Shown in pieces: positions 45,506 to 53,280 of a stretch of DNA of 53,280 nucleotides. Made by a program: the position numbers and the translations under genes. Below the pieces are notes generated by a model that was not told the origin of the DNA, ran no database searches, and saw only the letters and a program-made list of their open reading frames with translations. Numbering within the stretch: the stretch's first letter is position 1; every line of letters starts with the position of its first letter. Source of the DNA: Kiritimatiellia bacterium (GTDB taxonomy: Bacteria; Verrucomicrobiota; Kiritimatiellia; UBA8416; JADHWI01); contig JASLPY010000032.1 in assembly GCA_030744755.1 (NCBI GenBank), forward strand, positions 1 through 53,280, read 5' to 3'.

Positions 45506-48385
45506 TCATCGTTTATCTCCGCTGAACCTATACTGCCCAGGGGCCACTGCGAAAGTCACCGCAGTCTCTTTCATCCCCAAGGACCGGACAAAACGTGATT
45601 CAGTCACCGCCTTGCCGTCGATTGTGACATCCCGTGAGTACTCTGAAGGGAACTGAACCGTCGCCGTCGTGTTCGGAGGAACGGTGATTTCAAGGTGTAA
45701 ACTGCCGTCTTCAACACGCCAGTCACTTGTGATCGTGCCGCGTATGGACTCGTACCTGCCGCGAGCCCAGGTAAGGTCGCCTCCCGGCCGTGGTGCGATT
45801 ACGAAGTGTTTCCAGCCAGGTTTGCTCTCATCCGGATTGAGGCCCACGATGTTGCGCCAGATCCACTCGCCCACGGCACCAAGAGCCCAATGGTTGAACG
45901 AATTCATCGTGGGGTCCTGGAAACCCCGGCCCTTGACATAACCATCCCATCGTTCCCAGATGGTCGTTGCCCCATGCTCCATCATAAACCCCCAGGAAGG
46001 GAACTCTTTCAAGTTCAGCAATCGGTACGCCTCGTCGTTGTAGCCATTCCTGCTGAGCTCAAGCATAAGCCTGTGCGAGGTCTGGATCCCCGTGGACATG
46101 TGACCGTTATAGCGCGCAAACTCGTTCACCATGTGTTTTGCCGCTTTCGGACGCAATTCGGCTGGAAGCAGGTTGAAACGAAGTGCAAGTGCATAGCCGG
46201 CCTGCGTGTTGCCTTCGAGGCTTCCATCCGGTTTGACATACTTCTTATTGAAGGCAGCCTTGATGCCCTTGGATAGTTCCGCGTACTTCCGGGCATCATC
46301 CTTGCGGCCTGTTACAAATGCCATCTTTGCCACTATCTCAGCTGAATGTGCGAAAAAAGCAGTGGCCAGAAGGCGCGCCGGGACCTCGCCCCCCTTCGTG
46401 GGCCAACCGTCCTTCTTGATCTTGTCACCGTTCAACCAGTCGTTGAAGCTGTTGCCCAGGTCTCTGTCCCAGAGCAGGTTTGGGTTCTTGTTGTGCACGT
46501 AATCCACCCAGCGCCTGGCGGACTCGTAGTGTTCTTCAAGCAGGCGGGTGTCGGCATAGTTCTGGTACACACGCCATGGAACAATCGTTCCTGCGTCCGC
46601 CCATGCGGGGGTGCCGCCTTTCCATCGCTCAAGGTCCATGGGAGAAAAGTTTGCATAGCTGCCGTCAGATCTCTGTGAATCGCGGACGTCGCCCAGCCAT
46701 TTACTGAAAAAGCCCGCCATGTCCATGTTGAATATGGCTGTCTGCGAAAACGACTGGATATCCCCCATCCAGCCCGCACGCTCGTCACGCTGCGGACAAT
46801 CCGTGGGAACACTGTGCATGTTTCCGCGCTGGGTCCACACAATCATGTCCATCAGCCTGTTTACGTGGTCACTTGAACATTTGAATGTACCCGCGTCCGG
46901 AGACGCCGAATGAACGACGCACCCGGTGACATGTTTCGGATCGGGCTTGTAGATCCTGCGCTCGGGCTCGTAACGCCACGGTATATTCGTCCTCCCGGTG
47001 ATCTCCACGTACCTGAAGCCGTGGTACGTGAAGCGGGGTTCGAACACCTCCATGGCATCGGAGCGTTTGATATACGTATCGGTTTGCCTGGCACGGCGGA
47101 GGTTCGCTGTGTACAGCGTGCCGTCTTCGTCAAGCACTTCCCCGTAACGAGCCTTGATCTCAGTCCCCTGTCGTCCATGCACCTGGATCCTGCACCAGCC
47201 GACCATGTTCTGTCCCATGTCGATGATGAAGACACCCGACTCGGGCTCGGTCATACCCACCGGCTTGAGTTCCTTGACGATGCGGATTGGCTCATTTCTC
47301 TGCCAACGGAGCTCGGGTTTCCGGGCCAATCTCTCGCCTTTGAAGTCTTTCGGATTTTCTATGTAGTCTGCGATGATCGCCCGGCGCCACACAGCATCGT
47401 TAAACTCCCCAGTGTCCCAGTCTTGCCACTCAAGCCGCGCATCATAGGCTTCTCCATCGTAGATACTGCCGGCGCGGATTGGCCCATCACGGGTTGACCT
47501 CCACGAGGGGTCGGTAACAACCGTCTCTCGTTTTCCATTCTCCAGTTCAATATCGAGCTTCATAACGAACCCGCGACGCCCCTGAAACGGATTCTTTCCT
47601 ATTCCGATCGACATACCGAAAAAGTGTTCACCGTTCCAGCCGGTAGCCAGCGTGGCGCCAATACAGTTTACACCGGACATGATCATGTCTGTGACATCAT
47701 GGCCCTGGTACTGGATCCGGCTATCGTAACAGGTGAATTCCGGGGCGAGTAATTGATCTCCAACCCTCTTGCCGTTGAGTCGCAGCTCGTAGGCGCCGAG
47801 GCCCGACGCATACACAACGGCACGCTTAACTTTGCCTGACACCTTGAAGGACCTGCGGAGCATCGTGGCGGGTAAGGCTCCGGCATCAGTCATGTCCCTG
47901 TCCCGTGGATCAGCGATCCACCTTGCCCCACCCCAGTCTTCCGCTTTCAGCGGGCCCATCGTCCAGGTAGCCGGTTTGCTCCATTCGGAGGCTTTGCCCG
48001 CTGCGTCCCCTTCGAGTCCGCTCAGGGCAGGCCAGACGCGAACTTTCCACCAATAGCGCGTACCCGATTTCAGCGTCTTGCCTTCATACTCAACATGAAT
48101 TGTCTGATCGGACTCAACCTTGCCACTGTCCCAGAGATCCCCCTTGCCGGAATCCAGCAGATCCCTGCTGCCGGCAACGAGTACCTGATGTGCCGCTTGC
48201 TTCTGGCCGCGCATACTCGATTCCAGGACCCAGATGAACCGTGGCTTAACGATGTCAACGCCCACGGGGTCAACCCGGTACTCACAGCGCAGATTCCCGA
48301 CACCGAGGTCAGGATCCGCAGCAACAGTGCAAACAGACCAGGCACACAACAAGCAGAGCAAATACATTGCGGTAAATCGTTTCAT
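45506..48385 (-). CDS. Exported alpha-L-rhamnosidase, GH78
   Basis: A 959-aa exported enzyme with signal peptide (TAMYLLCLLCAWSVCTVAA). The N-terminal beta-domains open with NLRCEYRVDPVGVDIVKPRFIW and carry a fibronectin-like part; a Bac_rhamnosid_N-type domain includes RSFKVSGKVKRAVVYASGLG. The (alpha/alpha)6 catalytic barrel contains VPTDCPQRDERAGWMGDIQ near residue 535-545 with the general acid Glu. The C-terminal sandwich ends with VAPGQYRFSG. It releases alpha-L-rhamnose by inversion. Its place directly behind an RbsABC-type transporter suggests the transporter carries rhamnose or a related sugar. Confidence 0.94.
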   Translation of the reverse strand: MKRFTAMYLLCLLCAWSVCTVAADPDLGVGNLRCEYRVDPVGVDIVKPRFIWVLESSMRGQKQAAHQVLVAGSRDLLDSGKGDLWDSGKVESDQTIHVEYEGKTLKSGTRYWWKVRVWPALSGLEGDAAGKASEWSKPATWTMGPLKAEDWGGARWIADPRDRDMTDAGALPATMLRRSFKVSGKVKRAVVYASGLGAYELRLNGKRVGDQLLAPEFTCYDSRIQYQGHDVTDMIMSGVNCIGATLATGWNGEHFFGMSIGIGKNPFQGRRGFVMKLDIELENGKRETVVTDPSWRSTRDGPIRAGSIYDGEAYDARLEWQDWDTGEFNDAVWRRAIIADYIENPKDFKGERLARKPELRWQRNEPIRIVKELKPVGMTEPESGVFIIDMGQNMVGWCRIQVHGRQGTEIKARYGEVLDEDGTLYTANLRRARQTDTYIKRSDAMEVFEPRFTYHGFRYVEITGRTNIPWRYEPERRIYKPDPKHVTGCVVHSASPDAGTFKCSSDHVNRLMDMIVWTQRGNMHSVPTDCPQRDERAGWMGDIQSFSQTAIFNMDMAGFFSKWLGDVRDSQRSDGSYANFSPMDLERWKGGTPAWADAGTIVPWRVYQNYADTRLLEEHYESARRWVDYVHNKNPNLLWDRDLGNSFNDWLNGDKIKKDGWPTKGGEVPARLLATAFFAHSAEIVAKMAFVTGRKDDARKYAELSKGIKAAFNKKYVKPDGSLEGNTQAGYALALRFNLLPAELRPKAAKHMVNEFARYNGHMSTGIQTSHRLMLELSRNGYNDEAYRLLNLKEFPSWGFMMEHGATTIWERWDGYVKGRGFQDPTMNSFNHWALGAVGEWIWRNIVGLNPDESKPGWKHFVIAPRPGGDLTWARGRYESIRGTITSDWRVEDGSLHLEITVPPNTTATVQFPSEYSRDVTIDGKAVTESRFVRSLGMKETAVTFAVAPGQYRFSGDKR

Positions 48386-48434
48386 ATCAAGTACCGGTTC
48401 TGATCCTGTGAAGCCCGTTCTGCGTTCACTCTTC

Positions 48435-49481
48435 CTAACGCTTCAACAACTCTTCCTGTGCTTTCTGAAACTCGACAACCGATTCGGCCGTCACATCAAT
48501 AAAACCTGTATCGATCTTTTCGGGTGCCTGGTAGATACCCAGTGAGGCGTCAGTCTCGATACTCGAAGTGAAGGCGTAGCCCTGGTGCCTGATATCAAAG
48601 AGGACCTCAAGCGCCAGGGGGCCGAATATATTTCTTTTCTGACCCGATACGTACTGGGCGCTGCCATCCTTCAGGAACTCGATATGGGTAGTGGTCAAAT
48701 CGTTGATCACAACCTTGATCTCGCCCGACTTCCCCAGGGCCTTGACTGCCGGACAAATCCCACCGCCTGAACTGCCGTCGAACCCGGCGATGCCCGCAAT
48801 GTCAGAATGTTGCTGAATCAGGATGTTTGCTTCCGCTTCAGCCACATCAAGTTTGCCTTTGTCATCCGAAATGGGAAGCACTTCCACATCCGGTGCGATC
48901 TTCGCCATATGAACCTTGAACATGTCCATTGCAGCAAGAATGTGGGGCTGGGACAGGTTACCCAGCCGCCCCACTTTCCCCTTGCCGCCAATCAGGGGCA
49001 CCATTGCTTCCGCCAGGCGTACCCCGAGCTGAGGCCAGTCGGTGCCTATGAAAGTGATCCTCTTGCTTTCCGGGAGGTCGGCATCCCACAGGACGACAGG
49101 AATCCCCTGATCCATCGCCTTGTCAATAAGGCGGATGATGGCCGGATCGAGCCCGTTGATGGCAAGTCCGTCCGGTTTCTGGGCAATGGCCTGTTCGATG
49201 GCTTCCACGTAGAGTTCCAGGTTGTTGTCCGGGGGACCTACGGTCCTGGTCTGGACGCCGAGCGCTTTGCCCTTTTCTTTGAAGAAATACAGGTCCGGCT
49301 TCAATACCGGATGCGCGGAGAACATGGTTGCCATGATGTACAGTTCATCCGAATAGGCATCGCTCACTGCAACCCCGTCCGGGGAGAGTGGCTTGACCGC
49401 CCTCTTCTCGTCTCTTGACCCTATGTACAACAAGGCGGCCACGGTCATAACGAAAATGAAAACAGAAAAAGCTCTATTCAT
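48435..49481 (-). CDS. Sugar ABC transporter substrate-binding protein (RbsB-like)
   Basis: A 348-aa periplasmic binding protein type 1 of the ribose/galactose class. The N-terminus (RAFSVFIFVMTVAALLYIG) is a single hydrophobic helix without a lipobox Cys, so it may be a cleaved signal or a membrane anchor. Family features: repeated-domain Rossmann halves (QKPDGLAINGLDPAII, GIPVVLWDADLPESKRITFIG) and a hinge near FDGSSGGG. AAAGGAG lies seven bases upstream of the ATG. It is downstream of the permease by 12 bp and upstream of the rhamnosidase by 49 bp. Confidence 0.88.
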   Translation of the reverse strand: MNRAFSVFIFVMTVAALLYIGSRDEKRAVKPLSPDGVAVSDAYSDELYIMATMFSAHPVLKPDLYFFKEKGKALGVQTRTVGPPDNNLELYVEAIEQAIAQKPDGLAINGLDPAIIRLIDKAMDQGIPVVLWDADLPESKRITFIGTDWPQLGVRLAEAMVPLIGGKGKVGRLGNLSQPHILAAMDMFKVHMAKIAPDVEVLPISDDKGKLDVAEAEANILIQQHSDIAGIAGFDGSSGGGICPAVKALGKSGEIKVVINDLTTTHIEFLKDGSAQYVSGQKRNIFGPLALEVLFDIRHQGYAFTSSIETDASLGIYQAPEKIDTGFIDVTAESVVEFQKAQEELLKR

Positions 49482-49493
49482 GAGATAACTCCT

Positions 49494-50480
49494 TTATGAT
49501 TGCTTGTCGTTCTTCCCGAAAATCTTACCGAAGTAGCCCTGCTCGGCGATCACGTCGGTGTAGACGGCAAGAATCAGAATGGTTCCATTTATGACCGGCT
49601 GCCAGTACGCCGATATTCTCTGGGACATCCCTATTATATTGAAGACAAGAGCCATGAACAGTGCACCCAACACCCCGCCCAGGATCGTTCCCTTGCCACC
49701 CTTGATACTCGCACCTCCGATGACAACGCCGGCAATGGCCCTCAATTCCATACCTTCACCCGCCTGACCGGTGGAAGCACCCAGTCGGGCGCAATAGAGG
49801 ATGCCCGCGAATCCGGCCAGAAGACTCATGATCACGAACCCGCTGAAGAGAATTCGCTCTCCGTTAATCCCGCAAAGCCTGGCCGCCTCGGCATTCCCGC
49901 CCACGAAGTAGAACTTGCGGAAGAACTTCAGATGGCGAAACATGAACATGAACAGGCATGCGGTAACAAGGAACAGCCATACGGGAGCAGCAAGACCCAG
50001 CAGTAGCGGTTTGCTTCCCAGCTCAGTAAAGGATTCAGGCAACCCGGCTTTGCCGACACCGCCAATTATGATGGCTGCCCCCCTGAGAATCCCCATGGTC
50101 CCCAGGGTGGCAATCAGGGGATTGATCTTCATCTTGGTCACCAGGAAACCATTAGCTGCGCCGCAAAGGGCACACACTCCGAGCGCTGCAACCGCGGCAA
50201 GTGGCCACGAAAAATGCAAGTCGGCAATGAAATACGCCACCATCGTCATGCCCACGCCGAAAACCGAGCCCACAGACAGATCAAAGACGCCACTGATAAG
50301 AAGAGACATCATGCCTACGGAGACAAAACCGATAGAAACGAAACTTATCAACAAGGCCTTGAAGTTGCTGGCGTTTGCAAACTGCCTACCGAAAATAAGG
50401 GTCGCGCCCAGGAGCATCATAGTCATAATCAGGAGAAGCTGATCGCTCCTGTCTCTCGTTGAATTTCTTTTACTACTCAC
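49494..50480 (-). CDS. Sugar ABC transporter permease (RbsC-like)
   Basis: A 328-aa membrane protein with about 8-10 helices of the ribose-type permease family. It uses a GTG start at 50480 overlapping the ATPase stop (GTGA). Family signature: ALCGAANGFLVTKMKINPLIATLGTM, and the EAA-like cytoplasmic loop GGNAEAARLCGINGERILFSGF. It forms the membrane channel with the ATPase at 50477. The last residues are polar and end just before the binding-protein gene. Confidence 0.92.
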   Translation of the reverse strand: MSSKRNSTRDRSDQLLLIMTMMLLGATLIFGRQFANASNFKALLISFVSIGFVSVGMMSLLISGVFDLSVGSVFGVGMTMVAYFIADLHFSWPLAAVAALGVCALCGAANGFLVTKMKINPLIATLGTMGILRGAAIIIGGVGKAGLPESFTELGSKPLLLGLAAPVWLFLVTACLFMFMFRHLKFFRKFYFVGGNAEAARLCGINGERILFSGFVIMSLLAGFAGILYCARLGASTGQAGEGMELRAIAGVVIGGASIKGGKGTILGGVLGALFMALVFNIIGMSQRISAYWQPVINGTILILAVYTDVIAEQGYFGKIFGKNDKQS

Positions 50481-51988
50481 GCTTCCACCCCGTTAAGTTT
50501 CAAACCCGATGCCAGACTCACGATATCTTCCTCGCTGGCCTTCTCCCTGTCCATTATCCGCATCACCCTCCCCGCTGACATAACCATGATTCGGTCACCC
50601 ATCGAGAGCGTCTCTATCATGTCGGAGCTTATCATCACGATGGATATACCATCGCTGGTCAAGCGGTTGAGGATGCTGTAGATCTCCTCCTTTGAACCCA
50701 CGTCCACTCCCAGTGTCGGCTCGTCGACAATGAGTATCCTTGGCTTGTAGGAAGTCCACCGCGAAAGACAAACCTTCTGCTGGTTGCCGCCGCTCAAGGT
50801 CTTGACCTTCTGGTCAATACCCGAACACCTTATGTTGAAATCATCCACGTTCGCGGAAGCCATCATCTCGATGCTCTTCTTCACAGAAAACGGCCCAGGC
50901 GTAAGACTGTCGATGTTGTTGGATTCCATATTTGCAGCGACACCCATTTCCATGAAAAGCCCCAGCTTCTTCCTATCCTCGGTAACGTAACCGATGCCGG
51001 CATTCATGGCATCCCACGGAGATCGTATCCTGCGTGCCCGCCCGTCGATGCTTATCGTGCCGCCATCAATCGCAAGGGCGCCAAAAATGGATAGAGCCAG
51101 CTCGGTACGGCCGGCCCCTGCCAATCCTGTAATGGTAAAGAACTCCCCTTGCCTGAGCTTGAAGCTGATATCGCTGAAACCCGAGCCCGAGAGCCTCACA
51201 ACTTCGAGCGCAATGTTCTCCCTTACCTGGCTCACGTAGTTGAAATCCAGAAGCTCCCGGCCAACCATCAACTCACATATTTCTCTCTCGGTGACATCGG
51301 CAACATCGTGGGTATCAACCAAGATGCCGTCTTTCAGGATTGTCACCCTGTCGGCGATCTCCTTGATCTCTTTGATTCGGTGCGAGATATAGATGATACT
51401 TTTCCCGTCAGCTTTCAGTTTCCTTATCACCGCGAAGAGCTGCTCGGTTTCCTCAACCGTAATGGCGGCCGTCGGTTCATCCAGGATAAGTATCTTGAAA
51501 TCCCCGGATAGGGCTCGGGCGATTTCTATCATTTTCTGGGTGGTCGTGGAGAGCGAACCGGTAATGGCATTGAGATCTACATCAACGTTGAGCTCTTTCA
51601 GGAGAGCCGTGCCGTCACTGAGCATCGACTTCCAGCTGATCAACCCCATCTTGCCCCGCGGTGGCTCTCCGCTGAAGAGGTTCTCACAGACTGTGAGGTT
51701 CTGAAGAAGACTGCTTTCCTGGAAGACTATGCTGATACCAGCGTTTTCCGCGGCACGCTTGCTGCCCAGTTCGCATTCAACACCATCGACCGAGACTCTC
51801 CCCTCGTCTCTTCCACAGATGCCGGCGAGGATCTGCATCAGCGTGCTCTTGCCGGCCCCGTTCTCCCCGACGAGAGCATGTACCTCGCCCTTGTTCAGAT
51901 CAAAATCCACCCGATCCAGGGCCCTGACACCGGGAAACTCTTTGCTGATTCCCCTTGCAGTCAAAACAGTGGGCAGGTCGTCACTCAT
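50477..51988 (-). CDS. Sugar ABC transporter ATPase with two nucleotide-binding domains (RbsA-like)
   Basis: A 503-aa ATPase with tandem nucleotide-binding domains. Domain 1: Walker A GENGAGKSTLMQILAG, signature-region LSTTTQKMIEIARAL (a variant of LSGGQ), Walker B ILILDEPTAAIT. Domain 2: degenerate Walker A GLAGAGRTELALSIFG, normal for RbsA, signature LSGGNQQKVCLSRW and Walker B ILIVDEPTLGVD. It energises sugar import with the permease and binding protein. It lies 4 bp after the URO-D gene, so it is the second gene of the unit. Confidence 0.93.
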   Translation of the reverse strand: MSDDLPTVLTARGISKEFPGVRALDRVDFDLNKGEVHALVGENGAGKSTLMQILAGICGRDEGRVSVDGVECELGSKRAAENAGISIVFQESSLLQNLTVCENLFSGEPPRGKMGLISWKSMLSDGTALLKELNVDVDLNAITGSLSTTTQKMIEIARALSGDFKILILDEPTAAITVEETEQLFAVIRKLKADGKSIIYISHRIKEIKEIADRVTILKDGILVDTHDVADVTEREICELMVGRELLDFNYVSQVRENIALEVVRLSGSGFSDISFKLRQGEFFTITGLAGAGRTELALSIFGALAIDGGTISIDGRARRIRSPWDAMNAGIGYVTEDRKKLGLFMEMGVAANMESNNIDSLTPGPFSVKKSIEMMASANVDDFNIRCSGIDQKVKTLSGGNQQKVCLSRWTSYKPRILIVDEPTLGVDVGSKEEIYSILNRLTSDGISIVMISSDMIETLSMGDRIMVMSAGRVMRIMDREKASEEDIVSLASGLKLNGVEA

Positions 51989-51992
51989 AGAA

Positions 51993-53051
51993 CTACCACT
52001 TACTCACTTTTTCCAGGATGGCGCGCTGATCTTCTGGTTTGGCAGGTATCCAGAGCATGATTCCCGTTGGATCCACCTTGGACATGAACTCATCAAGCTC
52101 ATCGAGCTGAAGGTCCACAATGATACTCTTGCCTGCCTGCTGAACTTTCTCGACAAGTGGTATCCATTGCATGATGGGCTTGTCCTGCCCGTAGCCCTGG
52201 ACCCATTGAACTCCGGCAAGGTTGGGCAGCGTGAGGATTGAGTCAATATTTTTCGCCACACCTGGTCCATCCACGTGGAATACATTGAGGGTAAACAATT
52301 CGGCCTCTTTTCGAATTATCGGCATGCAAAACTCATCGAAGTGCTGAGGCGATATGTTAACCGCAAAATCGCAGGCCAGCACATTGAAGGTCTCGAAACT
52401 CGGCAGGTTCATCCAGGTAACGGAAAGCTGGTTGTGATCTTTCAACACCTTGTCGAAATGGCGGTATACATCCGGGTACTCGTCAAATTCCAACTCTATG
52501 AGCGCCCGAATACCATCGGGGTCCATTACCAGATCCATGCACAACTGCTCCGCTCCACGCAGTCCCAGCGCACAATCGACCCCTGCGTACATGTCCGTGT
52601 AACCGACCATGAACCGGCCTTCGGCGCGCTCAAGCGCCTTTGCAGTAAGCGCCTCTATCGTCTTGAAGTACTTATTCTCCCGCTGAACACGCAGCTCCGG
52701 CAAATCATTCAGATCGCTGATACAGGGATGCGTCCATGCAGTCACATCATCAAACTCCCCCGCCTGGCCAAGAAACAGGTTGTAGACGATAGCGCTCAGG
52801 TTAGGCCAGAATACCGGAAAGGTCTCACCAAGGAAATCTGTTCCCACAAGCGAATCCAGGAATGCCTTCACTTGAAAGTCAACATCGAGCCAGCGTTCTT
52901 CTCTATTCTTCCACGACCCCACGACAACACGACAGGACTCATACTGCATGTTGTGATGATGGAAACGCACCGGTACGCGGTCGAGCACCTTCTGCTCATA
53001 CCACGCGTAGATACGGCTGATGCACTCGTCAAAGTCGGGCTTGAACTTCAT
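51993..53051 (-). CDS. URO-D superfamily protein, first gene of the rhamnoside/ABC unit
   Basis: A 352-aa protein of the URO-D superfamily, subfamily with the block HVDGPGVAKNIDSILTLPNL-AGVQWVQGYGQ and a late KSIIVDLQLDELDEFM. It lacks the H-x-C zinc pair of CoM methyltransferases and the Arg-rich N-terminus of true uroporphyrinogen decarboxylases. The relic at 17859 belongs to the same subfamily. It is only 4 bp from the ABC ATPase gene, so it is translated with a sugar transporter. The function is unknown; a role in metabolism of the imported compound is a guess. Confidence 0.84.
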   Translation of the reverse strand: MKFKPDFDECISRIYAWYEQKVLDRVPVRFHHHNMQYESCRVVVGSWKNREERWLDVDFQVKAFLDSLVGTDFLGETFPVFWPNLSAIVYNLFLGQAGEFDDVTAWTHPCISDLNDLPELRVQRENKYFKTIEALTAKALERAEGRFMVGYTDMYAGVDCALGLRGAEQLCMDLVMDPDGIRALIELEFDEYPDVYRHFDKVLKDHNQLSVTWMNLPSFETFNVLACDFAVNISPQHFDEFCMPIIRKEAELFTLNVFHVDGPGVAKNIDSILTLPNLAGVQWVQGYGQDKPIMQWIPLVEKVQQAGKSIIVDLQLDELDEFMSKVDPTGIMLWIPAKPEDQRAILEKVSKW

Positions 53052-53280
53052 AGTTCCCGGGATAACTGTGTTGTGTGTTATTGACCTGCCTGATTACCCC
53101 GCCAATATTTGCATAACCCGAATCCGATTGGCAATACATATTGAAGTGGCTGGTGAGGCGCATCAACATCATACCACTTGTCATTGGCCATAACATATGA
53201 CACATCACTAGTGTCCGGTTAAATTTGGATATTTCGATTGTAACACATTGCTCATGAATTGCTTACAGGATATTTCAGAA
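53052..53280. other. Right window edge, upstream region of the minus-strand unit
   Basis: This region holds the promoter side of the URO-D/ABC/GH78 unit. No clear -35/-10 was set. From 53209 the sequence TAGTGTCCGGTTAAATTT, preceded by the palindrome CACTAGTG at 53206-53213, looks like the terminal inverted repeat of an insertion sequence. An ATG at 53254 opens nine codons (MNCLQDISE) to the edge. A transposase gene may begin here and lie outside the window. Confidence 0.3.

Overview
The window reads as a chromosomal segment of a heterotrophic bacterium specialised in breaking down complex plant or algal polysaccharides. It most likely belongs to the PVC group (Planctomycetes, Lentisphaerae, Kiritimatiellae) or a similar lineage such as Hydrogenedentes. 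The basis is gene content: Tat-exported Gfo/Idh/MocA oxidoreductases, a Tat-exported formylglycine-type sulfatase, several uroporphyrinogen-decarboxylase-like (URO-D) proteins, HEAT and PQQ-propeller exported proteins, and four large exported c-type cytochromes related to the hydrazine synthase alpha subunit (HzsA-like). The exact taxon cannot be set from the sequence. No rRNA, tRNA, CRISPR array, complete transposase or replication gene was seen.

Layout. 1-3216: first HzsA-like cytochrome. 3217-4783: gap rich in inverted repeats plus a DUF433/DUF5615 toxin-antitoxin-like pair. 4784-10860: two GH29 fucosidases flanking a small lipoprotein and an exported esterase. 10861-15173: repeat element, GNAT acetyltransferase, second HzsA-like cytochrome, MORN-repeat lipoprotein. 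15294-19604: sialidase-like protein, two small unknown genes, a URO-D relic and a clan GH-A-like glycosidase. 19684-27937: plus-strand run with esterase, Gfo/Idh/MocA oxidoreductase, CE15 esterase fused to rhodanese, URO-D protein, and a HzsA-like cytochrome fused to a sulfatase-modifying-factor domain. 28070-32079: PQQ propeller, GH127 arabinofuranosidase, SGNH esterase. 32092-36465: MFS sugar porter and URO-D protein on minus, divergent from a GH32 fructan hydrolase. 36558-41835: repeat, fourth HzsA-like cytochrome with three haem motifs, and sulfatase. 42030-53051: long minus-strand run reading URO-D, ABC ATPase, permease, binding protein, GH78 rhamnosidase, oxidoreductase, HEAT protein.

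Working picture (inference): exported hydrolases (GH29, GH78, GH127, GH32, sialidase, CE15, SGNH esterases, sulfatase) strip fucose, rhamnose, arabinose, fructose, esters and sulfate from heteropolysaccharides. An MFS porter and an RbsABC-type transporter take up sugars, Gfo/Idh/MocA enzymes modify sugars, and the HzsA-like cytochromes may handle electrons or act as exported redox enzymes near the degradation products.

The most unusual points are the four divergent HzsA-like paralogues with different accessory domains, the CE15-rhodanese fusion, a dispersed repeat of about 125 bp at 10923 and 36558, an inverted pair of GC-rich palindromic repeats in the leader of a fucosidase gene, and a decayed URO-D fragment at 17859-17993.
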